A DNA stretch of 64,000 bases from Tenuifilum thalassicum (GTDB lineage: Bacteria; Bacteroidota; Bacteroidia; Bacteroidales; Tenuifilaceae): the NCBI RefSeq assembly GCF_013265555.1, contig NZ_CP041345.1:1410581-1474580 (forward strand), in the 5' to 3' direction. A program made the position numbers and the translations under genes. This document shows, in pieces, positions 16,317 through 25,762 of the stretch (position 1 is its first letter; every line of letters starts with the position of its first letter). The notes beneath the pieces were generated by a model. That model saw only the letters and a program-made list of their open reading frames with translations, was not told the DNA's origin and ran no database searches.

Positions 16317-18218
16317 ATGAGTTTAGATAACTTACCCATTGGAAAAAGGTTAGCGTTAGGCTTCTCGCTAATCATTTTTTTAATTGTGTTGATTTTACTA
16401 GCTGTATTCCTATCAAATAGGGATGTAAGGCTTGAGAACTCAAAACAGGTTATGCTTAATAACCTTCTAGCATCCAATGCAGAAGTTAATATTAACATTC
16501 AAGATTTTATTAGAACCCAAGAAGAAATATACCTTGACTCAGCTAAAACAAGTTTAAACCGCTTCGATACTGAGTTAAAGAAGTTAAAACCTACTGTAAC
16601 CAAGAAAAATATTGGAATAATTGAGCGTATTGAGGACAATATTAAGGTTATAGATGGAAGCATAAAGCTACTAGAAAAAAGTAACAAAATGCTAAAGGAA
16701 ACCTCCAAGAAACTTGAGGAGGAGTCTGATAAAGCCTTAACAATAGCTGCAAAAATTATGGGAGGAGAGGTTTCGCAAGGAGTTTTGCAATTTTTAAACA
16801 TACGAATATTAGAGAAAAATTTCTTGCTTACTAACGATGAAAAGCTATTTGAAATATGGAGTAGAGAAATTGACGATAATATCAATTTGGCAGCTAAACT
16901 CCGTTTAAATGAGATAGTTAATGCATTAAAATCGTATAAAGAGAGTTTTATAACGCATAAAGAGGCCAGAAAGGAAATTTATGAAGCCAAGCGTACAGCA
17001 CTAAATTCAATTAATCAGTCGCAGTCCTATTTGCAACATGGTGTAAAGTTGTCTTCACAGCTTCTATATCAAGCATCCAGGCGTGGTATGATATCGGTTT
17101 TACTTACTACGTTAGTGATAATGCTTGTTTGCGTTTATATTGCATACAGAGTAACCCTAAGCATCTCAAAACCTGTAAATAATGGCGTTGAGCTTGCGCT
17201 CAACCTATCGAAGGGTAAGCTTCTGAGCGAGAATAAAGTGAACCTGGAAAGGAAGGATGAGTTTGGTAAGCTCTCTCGCGCATTAGCCGATATGAGTGAA
17301 AAGTTGAAAGAAGTGATAACAACAATTAATCTCTCTGCTAATAACATTGCCTCAACAAGCGAACAGCTTAGCACTACAAGTCAGCAAGTATCGCAGGGTG
17401 CCGCACAACAGGCAAGTTCTGCAGAGGAAATCTCAGCATCGATGGAGCAAATGGTGGCAAATATCCAGAACAATACTGATAACGCAAAACAGGCTGAAAG
17501 TATTGCTAACAAAAGTGTTGAAGGTATTCGGAAGGGATATGATTCAACAAGTTTTGCACTAAATAGCATGAAAAAGATTGCTGAGAAAGTTTCGATTATT
17601 GGCGATATTGCCTTTCAAACCAATATTTTAGCCCTTAATGCCGCTGTTGAAGCAGCTCGTGCAGGAGAACAAGGTAAAGGATTTGCGGTAGTTGCGGCTG
17701 AGGTAAGAAAGCTTGCAGAACGAAGCCGTTTAGCAGCTGAAGAAATTGATATAATCACTCACGAAGGCGTTAAAATAGCCGATGAAGCAGGAAAGCTTTT
17801 AGCTGATATTGTTCCCGATATTGAAAAAACCGCAAGACTTGTGCAAGAGATAGCTGCTGCCAGCATGGAACAGAATGCTGGCGCCGATCAAGTAAACTCT
17901 GCAATTCAGGAACTTAATCAGGTTACTCAACAAAACGCTGCAGTGAGCGAAGAAATGGCATCAAGTGCCGAGGAGCTAAATAGCCAAGCCCAGCAACTAA
18001 TTGAAATTATCTCATTTTTTGATTTTGGAGAAAAGCGATTGTATTCAGGCAACAAACTTGCAAATGAAACAAAACATGTAAATGTTTCTGAAAAGAAGAA
18101 AATTGACGAAATCCCTAAGAGCAATTTAAAAAAAGAGGAAAATAAAAAGAAAGCTAATAATGGAATTGAAGTTAATTTGAAACCTCAAACAGATGACTCG
18201 GAATATGAAAGCTTTTAA
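16317..18218 (+). CDS. methyl-accepting chemotaxis-type receptor with a large helical ligand domain
   Basis: 633 residues. TM1 (about 12-32) and TM2 (about 262-284) flank a long helical extracytoplasmic region of about 230 residues. That region includes [20 protein letters not shown], a pattern like the helical bimodular (HBM) sensor domain. A HAMP domain (about 285-340) precedes the MCP signalling hairpin, whose tip reads [43 protein letters not shown]. The last 60 residues are charged and lack a CheR-docking pentapeptide. It would normally signal through CheW/CheA, but none is encoded in the window. Ligand unknown. Confidence 0.9.
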   Translation: MSLDNLPIGKRLALGFSLIIFLIVLILLAVFLSNRDVRLENSKQVMLNNLLASNAEVNINIQDFIRTQEEIYLDSAKTSLNRFDTELKKLKPTVTKKNIGIIERIEDNIKVIDGSIKLLEKSNKMLKETSKKLEEESDKALTIAAKIMGGEVSQGVLQFLNIRILEKNFLLTNDEKLFEIWSREIDDNINLAAKLRLNEIVNALKSYKESFITHKEARKEIYEAKRTALNSINQSQSYLQHGVKLSSQLLYQASRRGMISVLLTTLVIMLVCVYIAYRVTLSISKPVNNGVELALNLSKGKLLSENKVNLERKDEFGKLSRALADMSEKLKEVITTINLSANNIASTSEQLSTTSQQVSQGAAQQASSAEEISASMEQMVANIQNNTDNAKQAESIANKSVEGIRKGYDSTSFALNSMKKIAEKVSIIGDIAFQTNILALNAAVEAARAGEQGKGFAVVAAEVRKLAERSRLAAEEIDIITHEGVKIADEAGKLLADIVPDIEKTARLVQEIAAASMEQNAGADQVNSAIQELNQVTQQNAAVSEEMASSAEELNSQAQQLIEIISFFDFGEKRLYSGNKLANETKHVNVSEKKKIDEIPKSNLKKEENKKKANNGIEVNLKPQTDDSEYESF

Positions 18219-18226
18219 TTATTAAT

Positions 18227-18258
18227 AGGCTGCTCCAAAGGCAGCCTTTATATTTTTA
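18227..18258 (+). terminator. terminator after the chemoreceptor gene
   Basis: AGGCTGC / GCAGCCT stem with a 7-base loop followed by a T-rich tract. Confidence 0.65.
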
Positions 18259-18309
18259 ATATTCTTGACATTAGGAGTGATATTTTGTAAATTGTATGAA
18301 AAAATTAAA

Positions 18310-19029
18310 ATGGGAGCAATCGCTAAAATAATTGAATCCAGGGGTGTTATGATTAAGGAGGAAAAGGTAAAGTCCTTATCAGAAAAGATATACCCAAACA
18401 CCATGGTTCTGGAGAATTACGAACCCTACCCTGGATATTATGGTAAGAATATACCTACCGACGTTATCCCTCGTTCTGTTTTTTTAGTACTTATTCGAGA
18501 ATATGACCATATGTTTCTTGCCCGTACTATGTTGAAAATATCAAAAGAACGCCAACATCCTTGCATGGCTACTTATGGTACTATAACTATTGACGATAAA
18601 AAATACCATTGCATTAGGATTAAAAATTTAAGGTGTTTCGATGAGATACCTAAAATTCAGGAACGTTTTATTGAATACGGAGTTGATTTTAGGAGAAGCA
18701 AAACCATAAATGGAATGGCTTTAATATCCATAGAAAAAACTTTTTTGTTAGAACGTTTCGACGATGGAATTTACCTTGATTTAGCAGGCGACAATAAGTA
18801 TTACTTTGAATTACCCGTAGAATTAAGTTGGAACGATTTTAAGCAGATAACAAGTAAGGTTAAAAATAACATAACAAATAATTTTTTTGACGCAGCGCTT
18901 GGCTATTTTTGGAAACTAGAGGGTCCACAAGATGTGGTCCGAATTTATGACTTGAAAGCTAATTTAGAAAGAGTTAAGGAGATACGAGATTTTTACTTAA
19001 AGGAAATTGAGCGCATGGTAAGGAAATAG
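18310..19029 (+). CDS. conserved-looking protein of unknown function
   Basis: 239 residues from the ATG at 18310; an earlier TTG and a later ATG at 18346 are alternatives. There is no signal peptide or membrane segment. It is rich in charged and aromatic residues, with blocks such as LENYEPYPGYYGKNIP, VFLVLIREYDHMFLARTM and IYLDLAGDNKYYFELP, and a lysine-rich helix at the end. I do not recognise the family. It follows the receptor's terminator and converges on ung with a 4-base gap. Frame length and codon use support a real gene. Confidence 0.6.
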   Translation: MGAIAKIIESRGVMIKEEKVKSLSEKIYPNTMVLENYEPYPGYYGKNIPTDVIPRSVFLVLIREYDHMFLARTMLKISKERQHPCMATYGTITIDDKKYHCIRIKNLRCFDEIPKIQERFIEYGVDFRRSKTINGMALISIEKTFLLERFDDGIYLDLAGDNKYYFELPVELSWNDFKQITSKVKNNITNNFFDAALGYFWKLEGPQDVVRIYDLKANLERVKEIRDFYLKEIERMVRK

Positions 19030-19033
19030 AATT

Positions 19034-19723
19034 TTATTCGAGAGTCCAATCAATAGGCTCTTTACCAATTGATGTAAGGAGTCTATTTGTTTTTGAAAAG
19101 TGCTTACATCCAAAAAAACCTCGGCTTGCCGAAAGGGGTGAAGGGTGAGGAGCTTTAAGGATAAAATGTTTGTTTTGGTCAATTATTTTTGATTTAGCTT
19201 GCGCATAATTACCCCATAGAAGAAAAACTATTCCCGAATGTTTTTCCGATACGGCTTTAATAGCGGCATCAGTAAAGGTCTCCCATCCCTTGTTTTGGTG
19301 CGATCCTGCCTGATTTGCCCTTACGGTTAGGGTTGCGTTTAAAAGTAATATTCCTCGCTTTGCCCATTTTTCTAGATTCCCATGTTTGGGTATCGGCATT
19401 CCAATATCATCGTTTAGTTCCTTAAATATATTTTTAAGTGAGGGTGGGGCAGGAATTCCCTTTGGGACCGAAAAGCACAAACCATGGGCTTGCCCAGGTC
19501 CATGGTATGGGTCTTGTCCTAGAATTACAACTTTAACGTTGTGGAATGGTGTATGGTTAAACGCCGCAAAAATTTGTGACCCTGGAGGGTAAATCGTATG
19601 CTTTTTCTTCTCTTCTAGTAAAAACAATTTCAAGTCAAAAAAATATTTCTTGCTAAATTCTTCATTTAAAACCTTTTTCCACGAAGGTTCAATTTGAGGA
19701 TTAATTTGTATTGATGTTTCCAT
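19034..19723 (-). CDS. ung: uracil-DNA glycosylase
   Basis: 229 residues, the usual family-1 UDG length. GQDPYHGPGQAHGLCFSV holds the catalytic Asp of the water-activating loop, LLNATLTVR is the uracil-recognition strand, LLWGNYAQ follows, and HPSPLSASRGFFGCKHFS is the DNA-intercalation loop. It removes uracil from DNA in base-excision repair. It converges on the gene to its left with only four bases between stops. Confidence 0.97.
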   Translation of the reverse strand: METSIQINPQIEPSWKKVLNEEFSKKYFFDLKLFLLEEKKKHTIYPPGSQIFAAFNHTPFHNVKVVILGQDPYHGPGQAHGLCFSVPKGIPAPPSLKNIFKELNDDIGMPIPKHGNLEKWAKRGILLLNATLTVRANQAGSHQNKGWETFTDAAIKAVSEKHSGIVFLLWGNYAQAKSKIIDQNKHFILKAPHPSPLSASRGFFGCKHFSKTNRLLTSIGKEPIDWTLE

Positions 19724-19783
19724 GATAATCTGAAAATTGAATATACAAAGGTAACCAGATTAGTTTAGTTTCGTAAAAAAATA

Positions 19784-19791
19784 TAATTTTG
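19784..19791 (+). promoter_or_regulatory. putative -7 element (TAATTTTG)
   Basis: An exact TAnnTTTG match 41 bases ahead of the small gene at 19833. Confidence 0.4.
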
Positions 19792-19832
19792 TATGTACAT
19801 CGATTATTTTCAAACCCTACAATACTACTAGC

Positions 19833-20138
19833 ATGAAAAATATTTTGGTTTCTAAGAGTAAAGTAAAGAACTTTTTATCAGAACGTTTGGCAAAAAGTAT
19901 TGTTAATGCAGAGGAAGAGTCTCTTATAACAGTTTTAAGATATAATGCAATTGGCGGGTTTGAGTTTTTGTCCGATGAAGAATTATTTGATTATCTAAAT
20001 GCTGCTTTACCTGAGCTCGATTTTGTTGAGCTGGTTGGTGCCGACGATGATAACCTTTCGCTTCAAGTTAAAAAAGCACATACTGACGACGAAGATAATA
20101 TTCTTATTGATGTAAGGCGAGCCTTACAAGTTATTTAG
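19833..20138 (+). CDS. small acidic protein of unknown function
   Basis: 101 residues with a basic N-terminal helix (KSKVKNFLSERLAKSIV) and a strongly acidic remainder (SDEELFDYLNAALPELDFVELVGADDDNLSLQV). There is no signal peptide. It has its own -7 element and a hairpin after it, so it is likely a genuine monocistronic gene. I do not recognise the family. Confidence 0.55.
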   Translation: MKNILVSKSKVKNFLSERLAKSIVNAEEESLITVLRYNAIGGFEFLSDEELFDYLNAALPELDFVELVGADDDNLSLQVKKAHTDDEDNILIDVRRALQVI

Positions 20139-20161
20139 TTTATTCTACTTTTTTTAGTGTG

Positions 20162-20195
20162 ACCCATCGTAACATTTTCGGCGATGGGTTGTTTG
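20162..20195 (+). terminator. probable terminator after the small acidic gene
   Basis: ACCCATCG (20162-20169) and CGATGGGT (20182-20189) form an 8-bp stem with a 12-base loop, followed by TGTTTGTTT. It also rules out the earlier in-frame ATG at 20184 as start of the next gene. Confidence 0.6.
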
Positions 20196-20216
20196 TTTAA
20201 TAAAACAACAGTTACT

Positions 20217-21374
20217 ATGAATAATTTTGAATTTTACAATCCCGTGAAAATCCTTTTCGGGGAAGGGCAAATAGAAAATATTTCGAAAGAGTTAGCCCCC
20301 TACAAAACCATTTTGCTAACTTATGGGGGAGGCAGCATTAAACGAAATGGTGTATATGAGAAGGTTATGTCTGCACTGAAAGGCAAAACCATAATAGAAT
20401 TTGGAGGTATTGAGCCCAATCCACGTTATGAGACTTTAATTAAGGCAGTGGAGTTAGCACGTCAAACGAATGTGGATTTTATTTTAGCAGTTGGTGGTGG
20501 ATCTGTTATTGATGGCTCAAAATTTATTGCTGCTGCAATACCATTTAACGATGAGCCCTGGAATATTGTCTCCAAGGGAATTAAGGTAGAAAAGGCTATT
20601 CCATTAGGAACAGTTTTAACATTGCCTGCTACTGGCTCCGAAATGAACGCTGGTGCTGTAATTAGCAGGTTCGAAACTAAAGAAAAATTTGCGTTTGGTA
20701 GCCCTGCCGTGTTTCCTAAATTTTCAGTATTAGACCCAACGGTAACCTATTCGCTGCCACAGCGTCAGGTTGTAAATGGTATTGTAGATGCTTTTGCGCA
20801 TGTTCTTGAGCAATATTTAACCTATCCTGTAAATGCTCATATACAAGATAGATTCGCCGAAGGAATACTTAAAACCTTAATAGAGGTTGGTCCCAAAACT
20901 CTTAAGAATTCGAATGATTATGAGTTAAGGGCAAATTTCATGTGGAGCTGTACGATGGCTTTAAATGGCCTAATCGCTACGGGTGTTCCTACCGATTGGG
21001 CTACTCACATGATTGGGCATGAGCTCACTGCTCTTTTTGGGTTAGATCATGCAGTTACCCTTGCAATTGTTTATCCTGCTTTATTAAAGATTGTGTTTGA
21101 AGAGAAAAAAGAAAAGTTAAGACAATATGCTATAAGGGTATGGGAGTTTCCCGACGAAGAAATTGCAGCTCTTAAAGCAATAGATAGAACCGAACAATTC
21201 TTCCGTGAACTAGGAATCAAAACTCGATTGCCAGAACATAGAATTAGTTTTGAGGATATTAAACCTATTATTGATCGTTTTGCTAAAAGAGGGTGGAAAT
21301 TAGGAGAGAACAAAAGCATAACTTCTGATGTTGTAGAGCAGATTCTTAAGAAAGCATTGGAAGAGTACCAATAA
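20217..21374 (+). CDS. iron-containing alcohol dehydrogenase (YqhD/BdhA-like)
   Basis: 385 residues from the ATG at 20217; an upstream ATG at 20184 sits inside a hairpin. The N-terminal domain binds NAD(P): ILLTYGGGSIKRNGVYEKV and ILAVGGGSVIDGSKFIAA. The C-terminal domain supplies metal ligands in VDAFAHVLEQYLT, TDWATHMIGHELTALFGLDHA. This pattern matches the NADPH-dependent butanol/aldehyde reductase branch of Fe-ADH. It probably reduces short-chain aldehydes as a redox outlet in fermentation; the substrate is inferred. A strong terminator follows. Confidence 0.9.
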   Translation: MNNFEFYNPVKILFGEGQIENISKELAPYKTILLTYGGGSIKRNGVYEKVMSALKGKTIIEFGGIEPNPRYETLIKAVELARQTNVDFILAVGGGSVIDGSKFIAAAIPFNDEPWNIVSKGIKVEKAIPLGTVLTLPATGSEMNAGAVISRFETKEKFAFGSPAVFPKFSVLDPTVTYSLPQRQVVNGIVDAFAHVLEQYLTYPVNAHIQDRFAEGILKTLIEVGPKTLKNSNDYELRANFMWSCTMALNGLIATGVPTDWATHMIGHELTALFGLDHAVTLAIVYPALLKIVFEEKKEKLRQYAIRVWEFPDEEIAALKAIDRTEQFFRELGIKTRLPEHRISFEDIKPIIDRFAKRGWKLGENKSITSDVVEQILKKALEEYQ

Positions 21375-21411
21375 AAAAAAGCAGCCTGAATTTTCAGGCT
21401 GCTTTTTTTTT
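21373..21411. terminator. strong bidirectional terminator
   Basis: AAAAGCAGCCTGAA / TTCAGGCTGCTTTT with a TT loop and A/T tracts on both sides. It serves the alcohol dehydrogenase and the converging oxidoreductase operon. Confidence 0.9.
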
Positions 21412-21416
21412 GATTG

Positions 21417-21962
21417 TTACCTTATTTTTTTCACAAGTTCCATTCCTTTACTTATGGCTTCCTTGTTCATCGGAATTAAATGGTGATGTCGCTCAGGCAG
21501 CGATTTCTCAAGACCTTTAATTACATTTTCTAGTTTAACTATTGGCTTAATCTTGAGATAAGCGCCCAAAACAATCATGTTGAAGGTTTTAGCACTTTTC
21601 ATTCTTGCAGCTTCTTCTGCTGCCTCTATCTGATAAATGCTAATATCGGTACGTTCAGGGTGGCGGGTAATTCCATTGGGATCGTAAAGTAACATACCAC
21701 CTGGTTTTACCATTTTCTCAAACTTATCCATTGATTGTTGGTTGAGAATAATGGCAGTATCAAATTCCTGAATGATTGGAGAGCTAATGCGAGAATCGCT
21801 AAGAATTACGGTAACATTTGCGGTACCACCACGCATCTCGGGTCCGTAACTTGGCATCCACGATACCTCTTGGTCTTGCATTATGCCTGAGTAAGCAAGG
21901 ATTTTACCCATCGATAGAACTCCTTGCCCTCCAAAACCGGCTATGATTATTTCTTCGGTCAT
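21417..21962 (-). CDS. 2-oxoacid:ferredoxin oxidoreductase, gamma subunit
   Basis: 181 residues. IIIAGFGGQGVLSMGKILAY and WMPSYGPEMRGGTANVTVILS are the standard gamma-domain motifs of POR/KOR/VOR enzymes. The subunit links alpha and beta and helps bind CoA. It is the last gene of a minus-strand operon: aminotransferase, ferredoxin, alpha, beta, gamma, with gaps of 22-35 bases or less. The exact substrate (branched-chain 2-oxoacids or 2-oxoglutarate) cannot be settled from sequence alone. Confidence 0.93.
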   Translation of the reverse strand: MTEEIIIAGFGGQGVLSMGKILAYSGIMQDQEVSWMPSYGPEMRGGTANVTVILSDSRISSPIIQEFDTAIILNQQSMDKFEKMVKPGGMLLYDPNGITRHPERTDISIYQIEAAEEAARMKSAKTFNMIVLGAYLKIKPIVKLENVIKGLEKSLPERHHHLIPMNKEAISKGMELVKKIR

Positions 21963-21984
21963 TTTTGTCAGTTTTAGTTAATTA

Positions 21985-22746
21985 CTACTCGTCTTTTAAA
22001 TCGCCAAGGGGATAATAAGGGAACATGTGTTCAACCATCCACTCATTAGCTTTTACAGGAGAGAGTTTCCAACCAGAGTTACAGGTTGAAACCACTTCGA
22101 TAAACGAAGTACCCTTCTTCTGTCCAACATTTTCAAAAGCTTTTCTGATAGCTTTTTTAAGTTTACGAACAGCAGCAGGAGTGTGCCCTGCTTGACGTGT
22201 AACATAGCAAGTACCAGGAAGTTGAGCTATAAGTTCGGTTATTTTTAGAGGATACCCGTTAAGCTCAACTTTACGGCCGTATGGTGTGGTTGATGTTGGC
22301 ATATCGAGTAGTGAGGTTGGTGCCATCTGACCACCAGTCATACCATATATCCCATTATTGATGAAAATTACAACGATATTTTCACCACGGTTGCAGGCAT
22401 GCATAATCTCTGCAGTACCAATAGATGCTAAATCGCCATCGCCCTGATAGGTGAAAACATATTTATTGGGGTATAAACGGCTAATAGCGGTTGCCACTGC
22501 TGGGGCACGGCCGTGGGCTGCCTCATGCCAATCGATATCAATATAGTTGTAGGCTAAAACTGCACATCCGACGGGTGCAACACCAATTGATTTTTCTTGG
22601 ATATTCATCTCATCAATTACCTCAGCAACAACCTTATGTACCACGCCATGTGTACAACCTGGGCAATAGTGCATTATGTTATCGGTAAGGAGTTTGGTTT
22701 TTGAATAAACCAAATTTTCCTCTTTTATTATATCTTTTAAGTCCAT
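21985..22746 (-). CDS. 2-oxoacid:ferredoxin oxidoreductase, beta (TPP-binding) subunit
   Basis: 253 residues. HYCPGCTHGVVHK carries the N-terminal CxxC-like cluster motif. GDGDLASIGTAEIMHACNRGENIVVIFINNGIYGMTGGQ is the thiamine pyrophosphate/Mg signature (GDG...NN). The start is 6 bases after the alpha-subunit stop, so the two should be co-translated. Together with alpha and gamma it oxidatively decarboxylates a 2-oxoacid to acyl-CoA, passing electrons to the operon's ferredoxin. Confidence 0.95.
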   Translation of the reverse strand: MDLKDIIKEENLVYSKTKLLTDNIMHYCPGCTHGVVHKVVAEVIDEMNIQEKSIGVAPVGCAVLAYNYIDIDWHEAAHGRAPAVATAISRLYPNKYVFTYQGDGDLASIGTAEIMHACNRGENIVVIFINNGIYGMTGGQMAPTSLLDMPTSTTPYGRKVELNGYPLKITELIAQLPGTCYVTRQAGHTPAAVRKLKKAIRKAFENVGQKKGTSFIEVVSTCNSGWKLSPVKANEWMVEHMFPYYPLGDLKDE

Positions 22747-22751
22747 TTCTT

Positions 22752-23837
22752 TTAACCTTTAATGATTTTTTCTTCTAAAGCAGCAACTACATCGTTAGGA
22801 GAGGGTATCATACCGCCCATACGGCCGTAGTGCTCAACTTTAACTTTACCTTCAACAGCTAAACGAACATCTTCTACCATTTGGCCTGCACTCATTTCAA
22901 CTGTTAAAATACCTTTTAGCTGGCCAATCATTTCCTGAATTGCCTTTGTTGGATATGGGAATAGTGTGATTGGACGAAGTAGACCAACTTTAATTCCCTT
23001 TTCGCGAGCAAGATCAACTGCTTTTTGGCAAATTCGGCTCGATGAACCATAAGCTACGAAAAGATATTCGGCATCGTCGCAAGCAATCTTTTCAAAGCGA
23101 ACCTCTTTTTCTTCTATTTCGCGATACTTCTTTTGTAGTTTAAGATTGAACTGTTCTTGTCGGCTAGCCTCAAGGTCAAGAGAGGTAATTATGTTACGAG
23201 GACGATCGGGTGTTTTCCCTGTAGTTGCCCAAGAACCATATTTGGCTATGATCTCCTCATCGGTCATGCGAGGTTTGTATGGTCCAAGCTGAACTTTCTC
23301 CATCATCTGACCAATAACACCATCGGAAAGAATCATGGCGGGATTGCGATACTTGAATGCGAGTTCAAAGCCTAGGTCAACAAAATCGTACATTTCCTGT
23401 ACCGATGCTGGTGCAAGAACAATAAGCTTATAATCGCCATGTCCACCTCCTTTAACTGCCTGGAAGTAATCACTTTGTGCAGGTTGTATGGTTCCAAGTC
23501 CGGGGCCTCCTCTAACTACATTTACAATAAGACATGGGAGTTCTGCTCCGGCAATGTATGTAATACCTTCTTGTTTAAGGCTAATGCCAGGGCTAGATGA
23601 TGATGTCATCACTTTTTTACCACAGCCTGCGCCACCATAAACCATATTTATAGCAGCTACTTCACTCTCTGCCTGGAGCACAACCATTCCAGTTTCCTCC
23701 CAGGGCATACGTGCCATAAGTGTTTCTAGAACCTCCGATTGTGGGGTAATAGGGTATCCAAAGTATGCATCACATCCACAACGAATTGCTGCTTCTGCAA
23801 TGGCTTCGTTACCCTTCATTAATTTATAATCTGCCAT
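22752..23837 (-). CDS. vorB: 2-oxoacid:ferredoxin oxidoreductase, alpha subunit (VorB-like)
   Basis: 361 residues. KGNEAIAEAAIRCGCDAYFGYPITPQSE is the hallmark of the alpha subunit, with VLQAESEVAAINMVYGGAGCG and SSSSPGISLKQEGITYIAGAELP in the pyrimidine-binding domain and a transketolase-C-like end. Close resemblance is to proteins annotated as 3-methyl-2-oxobutanoate (branched-chain) oxidoreductase VorB in Bacteroidota, but 2-oxoglutarate cannot be excluded. The upstream aminotransferase fits a role in amino-acid fermentation. Confidence 0.93.
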   Translation of the reverse strand: MADYKLMKGNEAIAEAAIRCGCDAYFGYPITPQSEVLETLMARMPWEETGMVVLQAESEVAAINMVYGGAGCGKKVMTSSSSPGISLKQEGITYIAGAELPCLIVNVVRGGPGLGTIQPAQSDYFQAVKGGGHGDYKLIVLAPASVQEMYDFVDLGFELAFKYRNPAMILSDGVIGQMMEKVQLGPYKPRMTDEEIIAKYGSWATTGKTPDRPRNIITSLDLEASRQEQFNLKLQKKYREIEEKEVRFEKIACDDAEYLFVAYGSSSRICQKAVDLAREKGIKVGLLRPITLFPYPTKAIQEMIGQLKGILTVEMSAGQMVEDVRLAVEGKVKVEHYGRMGGMIPSPNDVVAALEEKIIKG

Positions 23838-23872
23838 TTCGTTTAGAATTTTAAAATTTTTTACCTAATAAC

Positions 23873-24109
23873 TTATGCGTTTGCCTCAAGTTTTACCTTA
23901 TAAACAGATATAACTGTATCGGGACAAACCATTGCACAGTTTGCGCATCCTATACATGCATCTGGGTTAGCCATGTAGGCATAGTTGTAGCCTTTACCGT
24001 TTACTTCCCGTGCAAGGTCTATAACCTTTGAAGGGCAGGCAACAACGCAAAGGCCACATCCTTTACATTTTTCTACATCGACTACAATTGCACCTCTAAC
24101 TTTTGCCAT
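23873..24109 (-). CDS. 2x[4Fe-4S] ferredoxin subunit (delta) of the 2-oxoacid oxidoreductase
   Basis: 78 residues with two clusters: CKGCGLCVVACP near residue 15 and CIGCANCAMVCP near residue 52. It carries electrons from the TPP-bound intermediate to soluble ferredoxin. It is located between the aminotransferase and the alpha subunit on the same strand. Confidence 0.95.
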   Translation of the reverse strand: MAKVRGAIVVDVEKCKGCGLCVVACPSKVIDLAREVNGKGYNYAYMANPDACIGCANCAMVCPDTVISVYKVKLEANA

Positions 24110-24139
24110 TTTAGTTTGATTTGATGTTATACAATCTGG

Positions 24140-25483
24140 TTAACTATTTTTATGATCTTCGTTAAATCGTTTTAGTCTTTCTTCTAAATCAGGGAATTGG
24201 CTTCTTTGAACTTGCGATACGCAGGCTCTAAGTCCTTCGGTTCTTTCGCTACCCGTTATGGCAAGCGAAATAGCGCTTATGCCATAGTAAAGTAACTCCT
24301 CTAAAAGTTCCTCGCCCGACAAGCCAGGGTATGAAATGGTAAAGTAGAACCCATCGGCCAGGGGTTTGTCCTCATCTTTATCGTATACGATTTTAAACCC
24401 ATTATCGGTGAAGAGCTTTTTCATGATTTTGGCCTTTTCGCCATACTCCTTAACGGTTTCAACAAAGTTGAATGTGCCTTCATTGGCTGCTTTTAGCATG
24501 GCAGCAAGGCCATACTGGGTTGAATGACAAACCCCGGATGACAGTGAGTATACAGCGCCATAAAGCATGGCATAGCCGAATTCTTCGGAAGTGAAGTACC
24601 GTTTTAGGTCGGGATATTTTCGCTTATATAATTGATTGCTAATTACCATTACCCCAATACGCTGTCCGGCATATGAAAATGCTTTGGAACTGGAGATAAG
24701 CATTAGCCAGTTGTTTGTGTAGTTTGCAACGGTTGGCTGGAAGGGTGGCTCACCGGGTTTTGATAGGTCCTTTCTGAAATCCATTGCAAAATATGCCAAA
24801 TCCTCTATTACTATTATATCATACTTGTTAGCTAGTTCCCCTATTATTTGCAGCTCGGTGTCGGTAAAGCAAATCCAAGATGGATTGTTGGGATTAGAGT
24901 ATAGTATGGTTGAGATGTTCCCTTTCTGTAGATAAGATTCTAGTTTATCACGAAGTTTTTCGCCACGATAATTGTAAACGTCAAAGGTTTCGTAGTTCAT
25001 GCCTAAAACATGTAGCTGTTGTTTTTGAACGGGGAACCCTGGGTCTATAAATAGAACGGTATCCTTTTTGACATTACATCTATTGGTTACAAGAAATGCA
25101 GCCATTGCACCTTGCATAGAGCCAACAGTTGGAATGCAACCCTGCTCGTTTACATCGATATTGATAAAGTTTTTAACAAATCGGGCTACCTCTTTTTTAA
25201 GTTCAGGCACACCATCAATCATTGGATACTTTGAGGCAACACCTCTTTTTAAAGCCTCAATTTCAGCGTTTATCCCAAGCTCCGAGGGTTCCAAACCTGG
25301 AACTCCCATTTCCATTCTTACGTATTTGATACCGGTAGCAGCTTCTATCTCATTTACAAGCCTTACCAGCTCACGTATAGATGCTCTTCCAACATTGGGT
25401 AAATTTGATTCTTTAATTTTCTGCTTAACAATGTCGTATGGAATGGGTGTATTCTTCATAGTTACTTTTTTACTTTGAAACAT
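24140..25483 (-). CDS. class I/II PLP-dependent aminotransferase
   Basis: 447 residues; a second ATG at 25459 (MKNTPIPY) is an equally plausible start. VRMEMGVPGLEPSELG and ALKRGVASKYPMIDGVPELKKEVARF form the substrate- and PLP-proximal N-terminus. SNPNNPSW is the cofactor-ring Asn motif, and ISSSKAFSYAGQRIGVMV holds the Schiff-base Lys. It heads the operon that encodes the 2-oxoacid:ferredoxin oxidoreductase, so it probably makes the 2-oxoacid that the complex then oxidises. The amino-acid substrate is unknown. The gene is unusually tightly linked to the oxidoreductase. Confidence 0.9.
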   Translation of the reverse strand: MFQSKKVTMKNTPIPYDIVKQKIKESNLPNVGRASIRELVRLVNEIEAATGIKYVRMEMGVPGLEPSELGINAEIEALKRGVASKYPMIDGVPELKKEVARFVKNFINIDVNEQGCIPTVGSMQGAMAAFLVTNRCNVKKDTVLFIDPGFPVQKQQLHVLGMNYETFDVYNYRGEKLRDKLESYLQKGNISTILYSNPNNPSWICFTDTELQIIGELANKYDIIVIEDLAYFAMDFRKDLSKPGEPPFQPTVANYTNNWLMLISSSKAFSYAGQRIGVMVISNQLYKRKYPDLKRYFTSEEFGYAMLYGAVYSLSSGVCHSTQYGLAAMLKAANEGTFNFVETVKEYGEKAKIMKKLFTDNGFKIVYDKDEDKPLADGFYFTISYPGLSGEELLEELLYYGISAISLAITGSERTEGLRACVSQVQRSQFPDLEERLKRFNEDHKNS

Positions 25484-25700
25484 TTACCAATAATCTTCAA
25501 GCAAAATGTTGAGCATTTCTATTTTGACTACAATTTTACAAAAAAATCTTTTATTTTTTTAGGAAAAGGCTTAAAAAAATTACAATTTGTTATCATTTTA
25601 AAATTAATTAAAAGATATTTCATCTAAATTTAGGGCTATGGCTTATAGAATGTAAAAATAGAATCTGTTTTAATGTTTGGAACGGTACTATTTATAATGT

Positions 25701-25734
25701 AAAAAAGCTGCTATTCATTAGAAAAGCAGCTTTT
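25701..25734 (-). terminator. terminator after the Cys/Met lyase gene
   Basis: AAAAGCTGCT (25703-25712) and AGCAGCTTTT (25725-25734) form a 10-bp stem; on the minus strand it ends in a T-run. It sits 28 bases past the stop of the gene at 25763. Confidence 0.8.
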
Positions 25735-25762
25735 AAGATTGAAGAAAACAAGTTAGAAATAC

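Noticed and set aside
21985-22746. Acetolactate synthase or pyruvate decarboxylase
   Set aside because: The TPP motif fits, but the flanking alpha, gamma and ferredoxin subunits identify a 2-oxoacid:ferredoxin oxidoreductase.
25068-25478. 136-codon plus-strand frame
   Set aside because: It is the antisense shadow of the aminotransferase gene, which has clear PLP motifs.
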